In this document: positions 41,188 through 49,875 of the stretch, piece by piece | How the letters are laid out: the number at the start of each line of letters is the position of its first letter | Position numbering within the stretch: the first letter of the stretch is position 1 | NCBI RefSeq assembly: GCF_041053055.1 | Contig: NZ_CP163443.1 | Span: 620,001 to 684,000 of the forward strand | DNA: 64,000 bases | Reading direction: 5' to 3' | Source: Streptomyces sp. R41 | GTDB lineage: Bacteria; Actinomycetota; Actinomycetes; Streptomycetales; Streptomycetaceae | Program-made: the position numbers and the translations under genes | The notes under the pieces: generated by a model | What the model was told of the DNA's origin: nothing | What the model saw: only the letters and a program-made list of their open reading frames with translations | Database searches by the model: none

Positions 41188-42183
41188 TCAGACGCCCGCC
41201 GCGGCCGCCTGCAGATTCTCGGCCGCCAGGCGCAGGCCCTCGAACTGGTCGAGTTCCTGGTCCTCGTGCTCGATGTTGACGGCCATGTCCGCGTCGACGG
41301 CCTTCAGGGCCCTCAGGAACTCGGTCCAGAAGGGGACGTCGTGGCCGCGGCCGACGGCGACGAAGTCCCAGGAGGCGTTCTTGGGCCAGCGGCTGAGGGT
41401 GTAGCGGCCGCCGAGCGAGAGGCCGCCCGGCTCGTCGGCCGCGACCCGCTCGTGCCGGTGGTCGAGGACGCCGTTGATCTTGGCCTCCTCGTTGATACGG
41501 GTGTCCTTGGCGGCCGCGTTGTAGACCAGGCTGCCGAGCCGTCGTACCGCGGCGACCGGGTCGATGCCCTGCCAGAACAAGTGGCTGGGGTCCATCTCCG
41601 CGCCGACGTGGGTGGCGTTGATCTCGGTGGCGAGGCGCTCCATCGTGCCCACGTTGTAGACCAGGTTGTGCGGGTGCATCTCGATGCAGACCTTCACATC
41701 GGCAGCCGCCGCCCGCGCCTGGATGTCCTTCCAGTACGGGATCGCCACCTCGTCCCACTGGTAGTCGAGGGCGTCGAGGTAGGCGCTGTCCCAGGGCAGG
41801 ACCGACCAGGACGGGAGCCGGCCGCCGGGGTCGGAGGCGGGCAGCCCGGACATCGTGACGACGCGCTTGACGCCGAGCAGAGCGGCCAGTTCGATCGCGT
41901 CCCGCACGTCCTGGGCGTGCTTGTCACGCACCTCGGGGTCGGGGTGCAGCGGATTGCCGTTGCAGTTCAGCGCGGTGAGGGTGATCCCGGCCTCGGCGAA
42001 CTGGGCGAGGTACGCGTCGCGCGCGTCCTTGCCGGCGCGGATCTCGGCGATGGGCAGGTGCGGCGCGGCCAGAAAGCCGCCGGAGTTGATCTCCGCGCTG
42101 TCCAGGCCGAGTTCACGCAGGATCCGCAGGGTCTCGGCGAGGGGCTTGTCGTGCAGGACGGCGGTGTAGGCACCGAGTTTCAT
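41188..42183 (-). CDS. TIM-barrel sugar phosphate isomerase/epimerase-like protein
   Basis: A 331-residue protein of the xylose-isomerase-like TIM-barrel family (AP endonuclease family 2). Metal-ligand regions are seen in CIEMHPHNLVYN near residue 165, VGAEMDPSHLFWQG near 195 and VNIEHEDQELDQ near 310, supplying Glu, Asp and His ligands. ATG 42183 starts it, 40 bp after the Gfo/Idh/MocA gene, with which it is co-transcribed. Members with such a partner catalyse epimerisation or beta-elimination of 3-keto sugars (YcjR, LgdB-like) or inosose dehydration. The exact reaction cannot be told from sequence. Confidence 0.85.
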   Translation of the reverse strand: MKLGAYTAVLHDKPLAETLRILRELGLDSAEINSGGFLAAPHLPIAEIRAGKDARDAYLAQFAEAGITLTALNCNGNPLHPDPEVRDKHAQDVRDAIELAALLGVKRVVTMSGLPASDPGGRLPSWSVLPWDSAYLDALDYQWDEVAIPYWKDIQARAAAADVKVCIEMHPHNLVYNVGTMERLATEINATHVGAEMDPSHLFWQGIDPVAAVRRLGSLVYNAAAKDTRINEEAKINGVLDHRHERVAADEPGGLSLGGRYTLSRWPKNASWDFVAVGRGHDVPFWTEFLRALKAVDADMAVNIEHEDQELDQFEGLRLAAENLQAAAAGV

Positions 42184-42223
42184 GTCACGTTCCTTTGCGG
42201 GGAAGGGCGTTGGAGTTCAGGAG

Positions 42224-43408
42224 TTACTGGACGGCGACGGTCTTGCCGCCGGCGTGCGCGGAGGCCGTGATCGCGTCGATCACGCTCAGGTTGTGCAGCC
42301 CTTCGGCGAACGTGGCGCAGCGCGGCAGCCGGTCCAGGCCCGCGATCTGCTCCAGGAAGGACCGCGCCTGCCAGACGAAGAACTCGTGCTGGCCGTGGCC
42401 CACGCTGGGGAAGTCCATCGGCAGCCCCCCGGAGATGTACGGGTGGTCGGGGCCGATGACGACCCGGCGGTAGCCGTTGACGGGGTCGGGCACGCAGGCG
42501 TCGGCGATGGTGAACTCCGCCGGGCGGGACAGGTCGAAGACTGCGGCTCCGCCCTCGGAGAAGACCTCGAAGCCAAGGGAGTTCGCGAGACCGAAGGCCA
42601 CTCGGGAGACGGAGAAGGTGCCGACCGCGCCGGACCGGAAGGTCGCGGTGAACGTCGCGATGTCCTCGTTCTCGACCGCTTCCCGCCGCTCACCGACCTG
42701 TACGTCGGCCGAGTGCCCGACGGCGGCGCCCAGCGGGACGGGGCGGTCCTTCACCTGGGCCGACAGGACGGCGCCCTGCACGCTCTCGACCGGGCCGCAG
42801 AAGTATTCGCCGAGGTCGACGAGGTGGCTGCCGATGTCGGAGAGCGCCCCGGAGCCGAGGCCGCCCTTGTAGCGCCAGCTGATGGGGGCGTCCGGGTTGT
42901 GCCCGTAGTCGCACCAGTAGTGCCCGTTGAAGTGCTGCACCCGGCCGAGCGAGCCCTCCGTCACCTGGCGGCGAATCGCGTTGATCGACGGGGAGCGGCG
43001 GAAGGAGAAGCCGGTCGCCGCCACCAGTTCGGGGGCGGCGGCGGCCGCGTCCACCATGGTCCGGGCGTCGGCCACGGAGGGGGCGAGCGGCTTCTCGCAC
43101 AGTACGTGCTTGCCCGCGGCCAGCAGGCCTTCGGCGATTTCGCGGTGCAGATGGTTGGCCACCACGACGCTGACGGCGTCGATGTCGGGCGCCTCGGCGA
43201 TCGCCCGCCAGTCGGTCTCGGCGCGCTCGAAGCCGTAGCGTCGGGCGGCGTCCTGGGCGAAGGGCTCGTAGGCGTCGGCGACGGCGACCAGGCGCACCTC
43301 CGGCAGCCCCGCGCCGTACAGCGTGGAGGCCTGCCGGTAGCCGTTGAGGTGGGCTCGGCCGGCCATGCCGGCGCCGATGACGGCCACCCCGATCGACTTC
43401 TTTCTCAT
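42224..43408 (-). CDS. Gfo/Idh/MocA-family oxidoreductase
   Basis: A 394-residue NAD(P)-dependent dehydrogenase. The nucleotide motif is VAVIGAGMAGRAHLNGY, the CEKPLAPSVADA lysine motif is near residue 105, and GALSDIGSHLVDLGEYFCGPVES holds the catalytic-type His. The middle YWCDYGHNPDAPISWRYKGG resembles dehydrogenases of disaccharide and glycoside pathways (YcjS type) more than inositol dehydrogenase. ATG 43408 follows GAGAGGAA. Its promoter region has a perfect LacI operator and it diverges from a LacI gene. With the downstream isomerase it probably oxidises and then rearranges or cleaves a sugar derivative. Confidence 0.9.
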   Translation of the reverse strand: MRKKSIGVAVIGAGMAGRAHLNGYRQASTLYGAGLPEVRLVAVADAYEPFAQDAARRYGFERAETDWRAIAEAPDIDAVSVVVANHLHREIAEGLLAAGKHVLCEKPLAPSVADARTMVDAAAAAPELVAATGFSFRRSPSINAIRRQVTEGSLGRVQHFNGHYWCDYGHNPDAPISWRYKGGLGSGALSDIGSHLVDLGEYFCGPVESVQGAVLSAQVKDRPVPLGAAVGHSADVQVGERREAVENEDIATFTATFRSGAVGTFSVSRVAFGLANSLGFEVFSEGGAAVFDLSRPAEFTIADACVPDPVNGYRRVVIGPDHPYISGGLPMDFPSVGHGQHEFFVWQARSFLEQIAGLDRLPRCATFAEGLHNLSVIDAITASAHAGGKTVAVQ

Positions 43409-43495
43409 CGCGATTCCTCTCCCGACGCGTCGACCGCGCCACGGCTTGAGAGTTGAGGACTGCTGAGTCCGGAATATGTCCGAGCAACAGGACTT

Positions 43496-43511
43496 TTTAA
43501 AGCGCTTTAAA
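43496..43511. promoter_or_regulatory. LacI-type operator TTTAAAGCGCTTTAAA
   Basis: A perfect 16-bp palindrome with the AAGCGCTT core common for LacI-family regulators of actinobacteria and catabolite regulators. It is 88 bp before the dehydrogenase gene and 43 bp before the lacI-type gene, so it can control both. Confidence 0.8.
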
Positions 43512-43553
43512 TCACTGGTACTCTGAGCCCGGTCGCGTCGGCCTGTCAAGGGT

Positions 43554-44639
43554 GTGACGTCGAGGAAGTCGAAGAAGGCGAGGCAAGAGCAGGTGGACGT
43601 ATCAGGACCGCGCCCGCGTCTCGAGGACGTGGCGGCCCGGGCGGCTCTGTCGACGGCGACGGTGTCGCTGGTCCTGCGCGGCGCGCCGGGCCCGAGCGAC
43701 CGCACGCGCAAACGGGTCCTACAGGCGGCTGCCGACCTGGGATACCGCCCGGACCGCAACGCGAGTCTCCTCGCCCGTCGGCGCAGCCGGCTGCTCGGCG
43801 TCATGATCGACGTACACAGCGCGTTCCACGCCGAGCTCGTCGAGGACCTGTACGCCGCGGCCGAGGAGATCGGCTACGACCTCGTACTCAGCACGGTGAC
43901 CCGCACGCGCGACGAGCACAAGTCCGTGGAGACCCTCCTCGACTTCCGGTGCGAGGCGCTCATCCTGCTGGGCCCCGAGGCCCCCGCGGCACGGCTGACG
44001 GCTCTTGGCTCCAAACTGCCCGTGGTCGTCGTCGGACGCCGTATCAGCGCACAGGACCTGGACGTCGTCCGCACGGCCGACGAGGACGGGGTGGGGCAGG
44101 TCGTCGACCATCTGGTCGGTCTGGGGCACCGCGACATCGCCTTCGTCGACGGCGGGAAGGGCGTGATCGCCACCGATCGCCGCCGCGGGTACCGCAATGC
44201 CATGCGCCGCCATCGGCTTGCCAGCCAACTCCGCGTCGTCGCCGGCGATTTCACCGAGCAGGCGGGCGAGCGGGCGGCCCGGCGGTTCCTCGACGAGGGT
44301 TCGCTGCCCACCGCCGTGGTGGCGTCCAACGACCGGTGCGCGATCGGGCTCCTCTCCGCGCTGGGCCGCGCGGGAGTCGATGTGCCGGGAACCGTGTCCG
44401 TGGTCGGCTACGACGACGACGCGCTGTCCCGACTGGCCTGCTTCGACCTCACCACCGTGAGCCAGAACGCCGAGGATCAGGCCCGGCACGCCGTGAGAGC
44501 CGCTGTCGAGCGCCTCGACGAGGGCCGCACCACTGCGCGCGAGATCGTCCTCGCCCCGCGGCTGGTCGTCAGGGGCACGACGACCGCGGTCGGCCGGCAC
44601 GTCGGCGGGACGCCTGCAGGGACGTACGAGACGCCATGA
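43554..44639 (+). CDS. LacI-family transcriptional regulator
   Basis: A 361-residue LacI/GalR protein. The helix-turn-helix is RLEDVAARAALSTATVSLVLRG, with hinge DRNASLLARRRSRLLGVM, then the sugar-binding domain with SNDRCAIGLLSALGRAGVDVPGTVSVVGYDDD. GTG 43554 gives a Lys/Arg-rich extra N-terminus; a GTG at 43592 would give a standard-length protein and is equally possible. It diverges from the dehydrogenase/isomerase operon with a perfect operator between them, and very likely represses that operon. Confidence 0.9.
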   Translation: MTSRKSKKARQEQVDVSGPRPRLEDVAARAALSTATVSLVLRGAPGPSDRTRKRVLQAAADLGYRPDRNASLLARRRSRLLGVMIDVHSAFHAELVEDLYAAAEEIGYDLVLSTVTRTRDEHKSVETLLDFRCEALILLGPEAPAARLTALGSKLPVVVVGRRISAQDLDVVRTADEDGVGQVVDHLVGLGHRDIAFVDGGKGVIATDRRRGYRNAMRRHRLASQLRVVAGDFTEQAGERAARRFLDEGSLPTAVVASNDRCAIGLLSALGRAGVDVPGTVSVVGYDDDALSRLACFDLTTVSQNAEDQARHAVRAAVERLDEGRTTAREIVLAPRLVVRGTTTAVGRHVGGTPAGTYETP

Positions 44640-44661
44640 CCGTACGACCGCACGCGCGGTG

Positions 44662-45462
44662 TCAGGCGCGGACGAGCAGCTGGAACTCGAAGGCGTACCG
44701 CGAGGCGCGGTAGATGTGGGTGCCGTACTCGATCGCGCGGCCGGTGTCGTCGTAGGCCGTGCGCCGCATGGTGAGCAGGGCGGCGCCCGCGGGTTCGTGC
44801 AGCCGCTCGGCCTCCCCCGGCGTAGCGGAGCGGGCCCCGACGGACTGGCGGGCACTGTGCAGGGTGATGCCGGCGGCGCGCATCATGCGGTACAGGCCGG
44901 TCGACTCCAGCCGGGCGGTGTCGACGTCCAGCAGTCCTTCCGGGATGTAGTTGCACAGGGCCGCGACGGGCTGCCCGTGGGTGAGGCGCAGTCGGTCCAC
45001 GCGGTGCACGCCGCTGCCCTCGGCGATGCCCAGGGCGGCCGAGACCTCCGGGGAGGCCGGTTCGACCTCGTTGTGCAGCACCTGGGTCGTGGGGCACTGT
45101 CCGGCGGTCTCCAGGTCGTCGTAGAGGCTGCTCAGTTCCAGTGGGCGTTTGACCTGGCTGTGCACCACCTGGGTGCCCACGCCGCGGCGGCGGACCAGGA
45201 GCCCCTTGTCGACCAGGGTCTGGATGGCCTGGCGGACGGTGGGGCGGGACAGGCCGAGCCGTCCAGCGAGCTCGACCTCGTTGCCCAGCAGGCTCCCGGG
45301 GCTCAGCACGTCGCGCTGGATCGCGGACTCCAACTGCTGCGCGAGCTGGTAGTAGAGCGGGACGGGGCTGCTCCGGTCGAGCGCGAAGTCGATGCCCGCG
45401 AGCGTGCCGGCGGCGCTCGCTCGTGTGGATCCGGCGGTCCGGTGAGTGGAAACCCTTGCCAT
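44662..45462 (-). CDS. GntR-family (HutC-type) transcriptional regulator
   Basis: A 266-residue regulator. The winged helix is PLYYQLAQQLESAIQRDVLSPG then LAGRLGLSRPTVRQAIQTLVDKGLLVRRRGVGT; the C-terminal part is a UTRA ligand domain (CPTTQVLHNEVEPASPEV, SGVHRVDRLRLTHGQPVA, YRASRYAFEFQLLV). It lies 92 bp after mmsA in the same direction and closes the inositol cluster. In S. coelicolor a GntR regulator controls inositol catabolism, so this protein is the natural candidate for the operator at the divergent iol promoter. That assignment is inference. Confidence 0.9.
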   Translation of the reverse strand: MARVSTHRTAGSTRASAAGTLAGIDFALDRSSPVPLYYQLAQQLESAIQRDVLSPGSLLGNEVELAGRLGLSRPTVRQAIQTLVDKGLLVRRRGVGTQVVHSQVKRPLELSSLYDDLETAGQCPTTQVLHNEVEPASPEVSAALGIAEGSGVHRVDRLRLTHGQPVAALCNYIPEGLLDVDTARLESTGLYRMMRAAGITLHSARQSVGARSATPGEAERLHEPAGAALLTMRRTAYDDTGRAIEYGTHIYRASRYAFEFQLLVRA

Positions 45463-45554
45463 CGCATCGTCCTGACGTTCGGTCCTGAAGGCGGCCGGTG
45501 CACAAGGCCGCGGGCCCCTACCCGCACCGGCCGCCGCTTGAGGTCACAAACGGC

Positions 45555-47048
45555 TCAGGAATGGCTGGGGAAACCGAGGTTGATGCCTCCGTCGGCCGGG
45601 TCGGGCCAGCGGGTGGTGATCACCTTGCCCTGGGTGTAGAAGGCGATGCCGTCGCTGCCGTAGATGTGCAGGTCGCCGAAGAGGGAGTCCTTCCAGCCGC
45701 CGAAGGAGTGGTAGCCGACGGGCACCGGGATCGGCACGTTGATGCCGACCATGCCCGCCTGGACCTCCAGTTGGAAGCGGCGGGCGGCACCGCCGTCCCG
45801 GGTGAAGATCGCGGTGCCGTTGCCCCAGCGGGAGCCGTTGATGAGCTTGATGGCGTCGTCGTACGTGTCGGCGCGCACCACGCACAGCACCGGACCGAAG
45901 ATCTCGTCCTTGTACGCGTCCGCCGTCACCGGCACCTTGTCGAGCAGCGATACGCCGAGGAAGAAGCCGTCCTCGTGGCCCTCGACCGAGTAGCCGGTGC
46001 CGTCCACCACGACCTCGGCACCCTGGGCCGCCGCGCTCGCCACGTACGAGGCCACCTTGTCGCGGTGCTCGCGGGTGATGAGCGGACCCATCTCGGAGGC
46101 GGGGTCGTTGCCCGGGCCGATCTTCAGCCCCTTCGCCCGCTCGGCGATCTTGCCGACCAGTTCGTCGCCGGTGTCGCCGACCGCGACCACGACCGAGACC
46201 GCCATGCACCGCTCGCCCGCCGAGCCGTACGCGGCGTTGATCGCCTGGTCGGCGGCGAAGTCCAGGTCCGCGTCGGGCAGGACGAGCATGTGGTTCTTGG
46301 CGCCGCCCAGGGCCTGCACCCGCTTGTCGTGCTCGACGCCCTTGAGCTGGATGTACTTGGCGATGGGCGTGGAGCCGACGAAGGAGACCGCGACGACGTC
46401 CGGGTGCTCCAGGAGGCGGTCCACGGCGACCTTGTCACCCTGCACGACGTTCAGGACACCGTCCGGCAGCCCGGCTTCGGAGGCCAGCTCCGCGAGCCTG
46501 AAGGACGCCGACGGGTCCTTCTCGCTCGGCTTGAGCACGAAGGTGTTGCCGCAGGCGATGGCGAGCGGGAACATCCACATCGGCACCATGGCGGGGAAGT
46601 TGAACGGCGTGATGCCGGCGACGACGCCCAGCGGCTGGCGGATCGAGGCGACGTCGACCCGGGTCGAGACCTGGGTGGACAGCTCGCCCTTGAGCTTCTC
46701 GGAGATGCCGCAGGCCAGCTCGACGATCTCCATGCCGCGGGCGACCTCACCGAGCGCGTCGGAGTGGACCTTGCCGTGCTCGGCGGTGATCAGCTCGGCG
46801 ATCTCGTCGCGGTGCGCGTCCAGCAGTTCGCGGTACTTGAACAGGATCGCCGTGCGCTTGGCGAGCGACGCGTTCCCCCAGCTCTCGAACGCGGCCTTCG
46901 CGGTGGCGACGGCGGCGTCCACCTCGTCGACGGAGGCGAAGCCGACCTGCTTGTCCTGGGCACCGGTGGCCGGGTTGTAGACGGGGCCGAATCGTCCGGA
47001 GGCGGACTCGACGGGCTTGCCGCCGATCCAGTGGGTGATGGTCTTCAT
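45555..47048 (-). CDS. mmsA: Methylmalonate-semialdehyde dehydrogenase (CoA-acylating)
   Basis: A 497-residue aldehyde dehydrogenase. The catalytic Cys is C281 in GSAGERCMAVS; the glutamate equivalent of ordinary ALDHs is replaced in ALGGAKNHML, the hallmark of the CoA-acylating MmsA/IolA group. GITPFNFPAMVPMWMFP is also diagnostic. It turns malonate semialdehyde into acetyl-CoA plus CO2, the last step of inositol catabolism, and can act on methylmalonate semialdehyde from valine. ATG 47048 starts it, 28 bp after iolD, inside the leftward iol operon. Confidence 0.95.
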   Translation of the reverse strand: MKTITHWIGGKPVESASGRFGPVYNPATGAQDKQVGFASVDEVDAAVATAKAAFESWGNASLAKRTAILFKYRELLDAHRDEIAELITAEHGKVHSDALGEVARGMEIVELACGISEKLKGELSTQVSTRVDVASIRQPLGVVAGITPFNFPAMVPMWMFPLAIACGNTFVLKPSEKDPSASFRLAELASEAGLPDGVLNVVQGDKVAVDRLLEHPDVVAVSFVGSTPIAKYIQLKGVEHDKRVQALGGAKNHMLVLPDADLDFAADQAINAAYGSAGERCMAVSVVVAVGDTGDELVGKIAERAKGLKIGPGNDPASEMGPLITREHRDKVASYVASAAAQGAEVVVDGTGYSVEGHEDGFFLGVSLLDKVPVTADAYKDEIFGPVLCVVRADTYDDAIKLINGSRWGNGTAIFTRDGGAARRFQLEVQAGMVGINVPIPVPVGYHSFGGWKDSLFGDLHIYGSDGIAFYTQGKVITTRWPDPADGGINLGFPSHS

Positions 47049-47076
47049 GGTGCGGGCCTTTCGTGAGCGGGGAGAG

Positions 47077-48948
47077 TCAGAGGTGGCGTCGGCGGCCGGC
47101 GGCATGGCCGTCGTACCGTTCGCGGGCGGTCAACGCGGCGTCGCGCGTGGCCACTTCGGCGACCGGTACGTCCCACCACGCCTCGGCGGGCGGGGCGGTG
47201 GGTGTCGGGTCGGTCTCGACGTACACGCACGTCGGCCGGTCCGAGGCGCGCGCCGCAGCCAGCGCGTCGCGCAGTTCCCGCACGGTCTTGGCGCGGATGA
47301 CGTCCATGCCGAGGCTGGCGGCGTTGGCGGCGAGGTCCACCGGCAGCGGGGCCCCGGAGAAGGTGCCGTCGGCGGCGCGGTAGCGGTAGGCGGTGCCGAA
47401 GCGCTCGCCGCCGGTCTCCTCGGAGAGGCCGCCGATGGAGGCGTAGCCGTGGTTCTGGATCAGCACCAGGTTGACGGGCAGGCCCTCCTGCACGGCGGTG
47501 ACGATCTCGGTGGGCATCATCAGGTAGGTGCCGTCGCCGACCAGCGACCAGACCGGCGTGCCGGGGGCGGCCTGCTGGACGCCGATGCCGGCCGGGATCT
47601 CGTAGCCCATGCACGAGTAGCCGTACTCCAGGTGGTACTGGCGCGGGCTGCGGGCTCGCCAGAGTTTGTGCAGGTCGCCGGGGAGCGAGCCGGCCGCATT
47701 GATGACCACGTCGTCGTCGCCGACGACGGCGTCGAGGGCGCCGACGACCTGGGTCTGGGTGGGCACCGCCGAGTCCTCGGCCCGGTAGGCCGCCTCGACC
47801 ACGTCGTCCCAGCGCTCCTTGCCGGACCGGTACTCGGCCTCGTACGCCTCGTCCACGCGGTGGCCGGACAGCCCCTCTGCGAGCGCCTCCAGACCCGTCC
47901 GCGCGTCGGCGACCAGCGTGCGGGCGGCGAGCTTGTGGGCGTCGAAGGCGGTGATGTTGAGGTTGACGAACCGGACTCCGGGCTTCTGGAACAGCGTGTT
48001 GGACGCGGTGGTGAAGTCCGTGTAGCGGGTGCCGACTCCGATGATCAGGTCGGCGATGCGGGCGATGTCGTCGCAGACGGCGGTGCCGGTGTGACCGATG
48101 CCGCCGAGGTCGGCCGGGTGGTCGTACCGCAGCGAGCCCTTGCCCGCCTGCGTGGAGGCGACCGGGATGCCGGTGGCGTCGACCAGGGCCTTCAGCGCGC
48201 CCTCGGCCTCACTGTGGTGGACTCCCCCGCCGGCGACGATCAGCGGGCGCTCGGCGGCGCGGATCGCCCGTACGGCTTCGGCGAGTTCGACCCGGTCGGG
48301 AGCGGGACGGCGTACGTGCCAGACGCGGTCGGCGAAGAACTCCTCGGGCCAGTCGTACGCCTCCGCCTGCACGTCCTGCGGCATGGCGAGGGTGACGGCG
48401 CCGGTCTCGGCCGGGTCGGTCAGCACCCGCATCGCGTTCAGCGCGGACGGGATCAGCATCTCGGGGCGGGTGATGCGGTCGAAGTAGCGGGAGACCGGGC
48501 GCAGCGTGTCGTTGACGGAGACGTCGGCCTCGACGGGGTGTTCCAGCTGCTGGAGCAGCGGGTCGGCGGGGCGGGTCGCGAAGTAGTCGCCCGGCAGGAG
48601 CAGCACGGGCAGGCGGTTGACCGTGGCGAGGGCCGCGCCGGTGACGAGGTTGGTGGCGCCGGGGCCGATGGACGTGGTGACTGCCTGTGCCGAGAGGCGG
48701 TTGAGCTGGCGGGCGTAGCCGACCGCCGCGTGCACCATGGACTGCTCGTTGCGGCCCTGGTGAAAGGGCATGGTGTCCTCGCCGGCCTCCAGCAGCGCCT
48801 GGCCGATGCCCGCCACGTTGCCGTGGCCGAAGATGCCCCAGGTGCCGGCGATCAGCCGGTGCCGTACGCCGTCGCGCTCGCTGTACTGCGCGGACAGGAA
48901 GCGCACGAGTGCCTGGGCGACGGTCAGGCGGCGGGTGGGGGTGCTCAT
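47077..48948 (-). CDS. iolD: 3D-(3,5/4)-trihydroxycyclohexane-1,2-dione hydrolase
   Basis: A 623-residue thiamine-diphosphate enzyme with the three ThDP domains. The N-terminal domain has the conserved Glu in FHQGRNEQSMVHAAVGYARQ; the ThDP motif is LVGDGTYLMMPTEIVTAVQEG (GDG near 490) followed by NHGYASIGGL. This is the IolD type, which hydrolytically opens the six-membered ring to 5-deoxy-D-glucuronate. ATG 48948 is the start; TGATG makes a 1-bp overlap with the iolB stop. The frame runs upstream as a shadow of iolB. Confidence 0.95.
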   Translation of the reverse strand: MSTPTRRLTVAQALVRFLSAQYSERDGVRHRLIAGTWGIFGHGNVAGIGQALLEAGEDTMPFHQGRNEQSMVHAAVGYARQLNRLSAQAVTTSIGPGATNLVTGAALATVNRLPVLLLPGDYFATRPADPLLQQLEHPVEADVSVNDTLRPVSRYFDRITRPEMLIPSALNAMRVLTDPAETGAVTLAMPQDVQAEAYDWPEEFFADRVWHVRRPAPDRVELAEAVRAIRAAERPLIVAGGGVHHSEAEGALKALVDATGIPVASTQAGKGSLRYDHPADLGGIGHTGTAVCDDIARIADLIIGVGTRYTDFTTASNTLFQKPGVRFVNLNITAFDAHKLAARTLVADARTGLEALAEGLSGHRVDEAYEAEYRSGKERWDDVVEAAYRAEDSAVPTQTQVVGALDAVVGDDDVVINAAGSLPGDLHKLWRARSPRQYHLEYGYSCMGYEIPAGIGVQQAAPGTPVWSLVGDGTYLMMPTEIVTAVQEGLPVNLVLIQNHGYASIGGLSEETGGERFGTAYRYRAADGTFSGAPLPVDLAANAASLGMDVIRAKTVRELRDALAAARASDRPTCVYVETDPTPTAPPAEAWWDVPVAEVATRDAALTARERYDGHAAGRRRHL

Positions 48949-49832
48949 CAGGACTTCTCCGGTGCCGTGTAGAGGGGGAGGCGGGGGTCGACCGGCCGCT
49001 CGGGCCAGGTGTCGCGGATCCACGCGTGGTCGGGGTGGTCGCAGATCAGCCAGGCTCGGTCGGCGCCGGGCCCCGCCATGACGTTGAGGTAGTACATGTC
49101 GTGTCCTGGCACGGCCATGGACGGTCCGTGCCAGCCGTCCGGGATGAGGACGACGTCGCCGTCGCGCACCTCGGCCAGCACGTCGGTGTTGGTGCCGTGG
49201 CCCGAGGGCGAGACCCGCTGGTAGCCGAGGCCGGGCGTGCCCTCGTGGGCGGCGAACTCGAAGTAGTAGATCTCCTCCAGCTCCGACTCCTCACCGGGCC
49301 GGTGCTCGTCGTGCTTGTGCGGCGGGAAGGAGGACCAGTTGCCGCCGGGCGTGATCACCTCGACGGCGATCAGCTTGTCGCACTCGAACACCCCCGCGGC
49401 GCCAAAGTTGTTGACCTGGCGTGAGCAGTTGCCGGTGCCGCGCAGCTCGACCGGGACGGAGGAGGCGGGCCCGTAGCGGGCCGGCAGCCGGCGGGTGCAG
49501 CGGGCGCCGGTCAGCGCGAACCGCCCGCCGTCGCGCGAGGCGATCGAGACCTGGGCGTCCCGGGGGACGTACGCGAAGTCGCTCACCCCGCTGAAGACGT
49601 TCTCGCGCCCGGCGAGGCGGAAGGTGTCGCCGCCGACGGCGACGGTGCAGCCGCCCGACAGCGGGAGCACGATCCACTCACTGCCGCCGGTGTCGAAAGC
49701 GTGCCAGCCGCCGGGCGGCAGTTCGAGGACACGCAGGCTGGAATAGCCCCAGTCGGCGGACTCGGGGGTGACGTCGACGGTGTAGGCATCGGCGGCGGCC
49801 TTGCCCGCGGGAAGGTGGTGCGCGGTGGTCAT
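48948..49832 (-). CDS. iolB: 5-deoxy-glucuronate isomerase
   Basis: A 294-residue cupin-fold isomerase. The diagnostic stretch is NWSSFPPHKHDEHRPGEESELEEIYYF, with His and Glu ligands for the metal, then ARGDV-like VRDGDVVLIPDGWHGPSMAVPGHDMYYLNVMAGP near residue 240. It isomerises 5-deoxy-D-glucuronate to 2-deoxy-5-keto-D-gluconate. It follows the aldolase gene by 43 bp and overlaps iolD by one base. Confidence 0.95.
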   Translation of the reverse strand: MTTAHHLPAGKAAADAYTVDVTPESADWGYSSLRVLELPPGGWHAFDTGGSEWIVLPLSGGCTVAVGGDTFRLAGRENVFSGVSDFAYVPRDAQVSIASRDGGRFALTGARCTRRLPARYGPASSVPVELRGTGNCSRQVNNFGAAGVFECDKLIAVEVITPGGNWSSFPPHKHDEHRPGEESELEEIYYFEFAAHEGTPGLGYQRVSPSGHGTNTDVLAEVRDGDVVLIPDGWHGPSMAVPGHDMYYLNVMAGPGADRAWLICDHPDHAWIRDTWPERPVDPRLPLYTAPEKS

Positions 49833-49875
49833 CGGGGTGGCTCCTCTACGGGATTCAGAGCAGGCCGAACGGGAT

